From positions 217,792-281,791 of the forward strand of contig NZ_VAHM01000004.1 of the NCBI RefSeq assembly GCF_005796185.1: a stretch of DNA of 64,000 nt, in the 5' to 3' direction. Shown piece by piece: positions 61,529 through 64,000 of the stretch. The notes under the pieces are model-generated. The model ran no database searches, was not told the DNA's origin, and was given only the letters and a program-made list of their open reading frames with translations. The stretch is from Pseudarthrobacter sp. NamB4 (GTDB taxonomy: Bacteria; Actinomycetota; Actinomycetes; Actinomycetales; Micrococcaceae). Numbering within the stretch: position 1 is the first letter of the stretch; the number at the start of each line of letters is the position of its first letter. The position numbers and the translations under genes were made by a program.

Positions 61529-62404
61529 TTACGGGTACCCCGGCGCCGGCTCCACGCCGAAGTACTCCTCCAGGGTGAAAATGCCGCGGTTCACCATGTC
61601 GGTCGCGGCCTCGACCCCGATGTACCGGAGGTGCCACGGCTCGTAGTAGTACCCCGTGATCGGGTGGAACATCCATGGGTACCGCACCACGAACCCGAAC
61701 CGGTGCCCGTTCGCCTTCGCCCACACCGCCGCGGGCTGGTCCGCGAAGCACGGCTGGAAGCCGCAAACGCCGTTTCCGTCGGCAATGTCGAACGCCCACC
61801 CTGTCTGGTGCTCTGAGTAGCCCGGGCGTGCGCTGGCCGTGTCGGCGTCGGCCTGTCCACGCGAGGCGACATACCCGTTGTAGGTGGCCACCTGCGTGTT
61901 GTACGAGCGGTACCCGCTGGCCAGGACCATGGACACGCCGTCCTGCGCGGCAGCCGCGAACATCGCCTCGGCAGCCGCCGCCGTCGTACTGTTCAGCAGC
62001 GACGCCTCACCGGAGACGGTCATCGCGACGGCGGGCTGCACCAGGTCAGGCGGCATATACGCGGCCGGGACCAGCGGCCGGTGCTTGTTGACGATCAGCC
62101 AGGGGCTTGCCGGGTCCGTGAGGGAGAACTGCCGCGGCAGCGTGGCGGAGGGTGAGGGCGTGGGGGACGGCTCCGGAGATGCCGCGGCCGGCGTGGGAGG
62201 TTCCGCCGTCGGGCTTGCCGCAGCGGTGACGGCCGCGGCGGAGGGGGACGCAGAAGGAGAAGCCGACGACGGCGCCACCGCCTTGGGTGCCCCCGGCGTG
62301 CACGCTGCCAGGACAGTCAGTCCGGCACCCGCCGCAAGGAAGCGGGTGAAGCTGCGGCGGCTGGCGCCTGCCTCATCAGGTTTGGCGGAGCAGTCGTAGC
62401 ACAC
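61529..62404 (-). CDS. Tat-exported M15-family D-alanyl-D-alanine carboxypeptidase lipoprotein
   Basis: A 291-residue protein. The signal is ASRRSFTRFLAAGAGLTVLA with twin arginines (16-17) and lipobox LAAC (Cys35), so it should leave by the Tat route and be lipid-anchored. About 50 Ser/Pro/Ala/Thr-rich residues form a wall-spanning linker. The VanY-type domain has the zinc ligands in SARPGYSEHQTGWAFDIAD (His and Asp) and EPWHLRYIG (His). It probably trims the last D-Ala from peptidoglycan stem peptides. Five bases separate it from coaA. Confidence 0.88.
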   Translation of the reverse strand: MCYDCSAKPDEAGASRRSFTRFLAAGAGLTVLAACTPGAPKAVAPSSASPSASPSAAAVTAAASPTAEPPTPAAASPEPSPTPSPSATLPRQFSLTDPASPWLIVNKHRPLVPAAYMPPDLVQPAVAMTVSGEASLLNSTTAAAAEAMFAAAAQDGVSMVLASGYRSYNTQVATYNGYVASRGQADADTASARPGYSEHQTGWAFDIADGNGVCGFQPCFADQPAAVWAKANGHRFGFVVRYPWMFHPITGYYYEPWHLRYIGVEAATDMVNRGIFTLEEYFGVEPAPGYP

Positions 62405-62409
62405 CTGTG

Positions 62410-63375
62410 CTAGACCTTCCGGAGCAGCATGCGGCGGATCGTATGGTCCGCTTCCTTGGTGAGCACAAGCTGGGCACGGCCCCTGGTGGGAAGCACGTTC
62501 TCCTCCAGGTTCGGCTCGTTGATCCGCTTCCAGATGTCCCGGGCAGTGCGTTCCGCCTCTTCATCAGACAGGCTGGCGTAGCGGTGGAAGTACGATTCCG
62601 GCTGGGCGAACGCCGTGCTCCGCAGCTTGCGGAACCGGTCCACGTACCACTCCTCAATGTAGGAGGTCTTGGCGTCGACATAAATGGAGAAGTCGAAGAA
62701 GTCGCTGAGGGCCAGGCCCTGCCGTCCGTCGTGCCGCGGACGCGCCGGAGCCAGCACGTTAAGCCCTTCCACAATCAGGACATCCGGCCGGCGGACCACC
62801 ACTTCCTTGCCGGGAACGATGTCGTAGGTGACGTGCGAGTACCAGGGGGCACGCACCTCCTCGGCGCCGCTCTTGATCTCGCTCACGAACCGGAGCAAAG
62901 CGCGGCGATCATAGGACTCCGGGAAACCCTTGCGGTCCAGCAGCTGCCGGCGCTTCAGCTCGGCCAGGGGATACAGGAAACCGTCCGTGGTGATCAGTTC
63001 CACGTTGGGGGTGCCGGGCCAGCGCCTCAGCATCTCGCGGAGCACACGGGCAATGGTGGACTTGCCCACGGCCACTGATCCCGCAACGCCGATCACGAAC
63101 GGTGTGCGCTGGGTGTGCTCCCCAAGGAATGTGGTGGTGGCGGCGTGCAGCTGGCCCGCAGCCTCCACATAGAGGTGCAGAAGCCGGGACAGCGGCAGGT
63201 AGACCTCCCGGACTTCCTTCAAGTCCAGGGGATCGCCAAGGCCGCGGAGACGGACAATGTCCTCTTCATTAAGAGGCTGTTCCATCTCGTCTGCGAGCCG
63301 GGACCAGGTCTGCCGGTCCAGCTCGACGAATGGGGAGATACCCTCCCCATTCGCCTCGTTGCGTTGCAAAGTCAC
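62410..63375 (-). CDS. coaA: Type I pantothenate kinase
   Basis: A 321-residue kinase with P-loop [17 protein letters not shown] (96-112), [51 protein letters not shown] and [20 protein letters not shown]. It catalyses the first step of coenzyme A synthesis. GTG 63375 ([11 protein letters not shown]) is preferred; an in-frame ATG at 63405 is possible, and the frame is open far beyond, opposite glmS, without homology. Divergent from glmS. Confidence 0.95.
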   Translation of the reverse strand: MTLQRNEANGEGISPFVELDRQTWSRLADEMEQPLNEEDIVRLRGLGDPLDLKEVREVYLPLSRLLHLYVEAAGQLHAATTTFLGEHTQRTPFVIGVAGSVAVGKSTIARVLREMLRRWPGTPNVELITTDGFLYPLAELKRRQLLDRKGFPESYDRRALLRFVSEIKSGAEEVRAPWYSHVTYDIVPGKEVVVRRPDVLIVEGLNVLAPARPRHDGRQGLALSDFFDFSIYVDAKTSYIEEWYVDRFRKLRSTAFAQPESYFHRYASLSDEEAERTARDIWKRINEPNLEENVLPTRGRAQLVLTKEADHTIRRMLLRKV

Positions 63376-63500
63376 GTTAGAGATTCTGCCCCTCGCCCGG
63401 CACATAGTGAAATGCAGGCCGCTCCAAGCAGCGCGCGTACCGCAATACACAGGCGCCCGCACGGCGGTCCAGTCGTTTAGAGGTACCGCCTTCCAGCCGA

Positions 63501-63506
63501 TAGTCT
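63501..63506 (+). promoter_or_regulatory. -10 box for a leaderless glmS transcript
   Basis: TAGTCT ends seven bases before the glmS ATG, and no ribosome site is present, the same layout as truA and glmM. Confidence 0.45.
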
Positions 63507-63513
63507 TGAGCTT

Positions 63514-64000
63514 ATGTGTGGAATCGTGGGATATGTGGGCCGTTCTGGTAACGGTGGAAGTCACAGTGCTTTGGATGTTGTTCTTGAGGGGCTGCGCCGC
63601 CTGGAGTACCGGGGCTACGACTCGGCCGGTGTTGCCGTGGTGTCCCAGGGCTCCATTGAGGCCCGGAAGAAGTCGGGGAAGCTGAGCAACCTGATTGCCG
63701 AGCTGGAAGCCCGGCCTTTGCCGGAGACGCTGACCGGCATCGGACATACCCGGTGGGCCACGCACGGCGGGCCGACGGACCGCAATGCCCACCCGCACCT
63801 GGCCGACGGCGGCAAGCTGGCGGTGATCCACAACGGCATCATTGAAAACTTCGCTGAGCTCAAGCTGGAACTGCTGGACAAGGGCGTGGAGTTCCTGTCC
63901 GAGACTGACACCGAGGTCGCCGCTGCGCTGCTGGCGGACATTTTCCGGAACAAGCTGGGCGGGGACGCGTCCAACGGGGGCCTGACCCACGCCATGGAGC
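63514..64000 (+). CDS. glmS: Glutamine--fructose-6-phosphate aminotransferase (partial, right edge)
   Basis: The first 162 codons are present. The glutaminase domain starts MCGIVGYVG with catalytic Cys2 (exposed after Met removal) and has [59 protein letters not shown] and [15 protein letters not shown]. It supplies glucosamine-6-phosphate for GlmM. ATG 63514 follows a -10 box by seven bases. The isomerase half lies beyond the window. Confidence 0.95.
   Translation, partial: MCGIVGYVGRSGNGGSHSALDVVLEGLRRLEYRGYDSAGVAVVSQGSIEARKKSGKLSNLIAELEARPLPETLTGIGHTRWATHGGPTDRNAHPHLADGGKLAVIHNGIIENFAELKLELLDKGVEFLSETDTEVAAALLADIFRNKLGGDASNGGLTHAME

Noticed and set aside
61506..61799. N-terminal extension of the mscL frame opposite to none but overlapping the M15 gene
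   Set aside because: The residues are out-of-frame text of the lipoprotein gene; MscL begins at the conserved MLTGFKNF.

Overview
The window is high-GC actinobacterial chromosome, most likely Arthrobacter sensu lato / Pseudarthrobacter (Micrococcaceae). This rests on GC-rich codon use, many GTG and TTG starts, TAGACT-type -10 boxes, alanine/glutamate-rich tails on ribosomal proteins, and the gene order itself. The genus is inferred from general resemblance; no database search was run.

Layout. Positions 1-3.2 kb carry a PspC-domain protein (cut by the left edge) divergent from a PspC-domain histidine kinase and its LuxR-type regulator: a cell-envelope stress module. A repeat-rich gap and a PLP aminotransferase follow. 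From 4.9 kb the translation/transcription supercluster begins: tRNA-Trp, secE, nusG, rplK, rplA, two tandem GNAT genes, an L10 leader with rplJ-rplL, then (after an oppositely oriented YbaK deacylase and thiolase) rpoB-rpoC, rpsL-rpsG-fusA-tuf, a 41-residue membrane protein and a GH1 beta-glucosidase. From 28.2 kb come the S10 operon (rpsJ to rpsQ), a 664-base repeat-bearing gap, the spc operon (rplN to rplO), secY-adk-map, a P1-family peptidase, infA-rpmJ-rpsM-rpsK, rpoA-rplQ and truA.

Between truA and rplM lies an 11.5-kb accessory block on the minus strand: a PAS-type histidine kinase with a divergent OmpR-type regulator, a protein resembling an Hpt domain that has lost its histidine, and a complete Gram-positive Flp/Tad pilus locus (tadC, tadB, tadA, tadZ/cpaE, cpaB, tadG-like, tadE-like, flp, prepilin peptidase). 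The housekeeping genes resume with rplM-rpsI, glmM, mscL, a Tat-exported lipoprotein of the M15 DD-carboxypeptidase family, coaA and the start of glmS.

How they work together. Most genes make the ribosome, RNA polymerase, elongation factors and the Sec translocon. glmM and glmS feed UDP-GlcNAc and hence peptidoglycan, which the M15 peptidase is expected to trim. The Tad locus should build a surface fibre under possible control of the adjacent two-component system. The most interesting signals are: (i) a dispersed repeat family in two intergenic gaps; (ii) a canonical intrinsic terminator inside the first codons of truA, just downstream of a leaderless promoter; (iii) a group of apparently leaderless genes (truA, glmM, glmS, one GNAT); (iv) the histidine-less Hpt-like protein beside the Tad locus; (v) perfect intercistronic hairpins without U-tracts. 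I found no CRISPR array, rRNA gene, insertion sequence or prophage.
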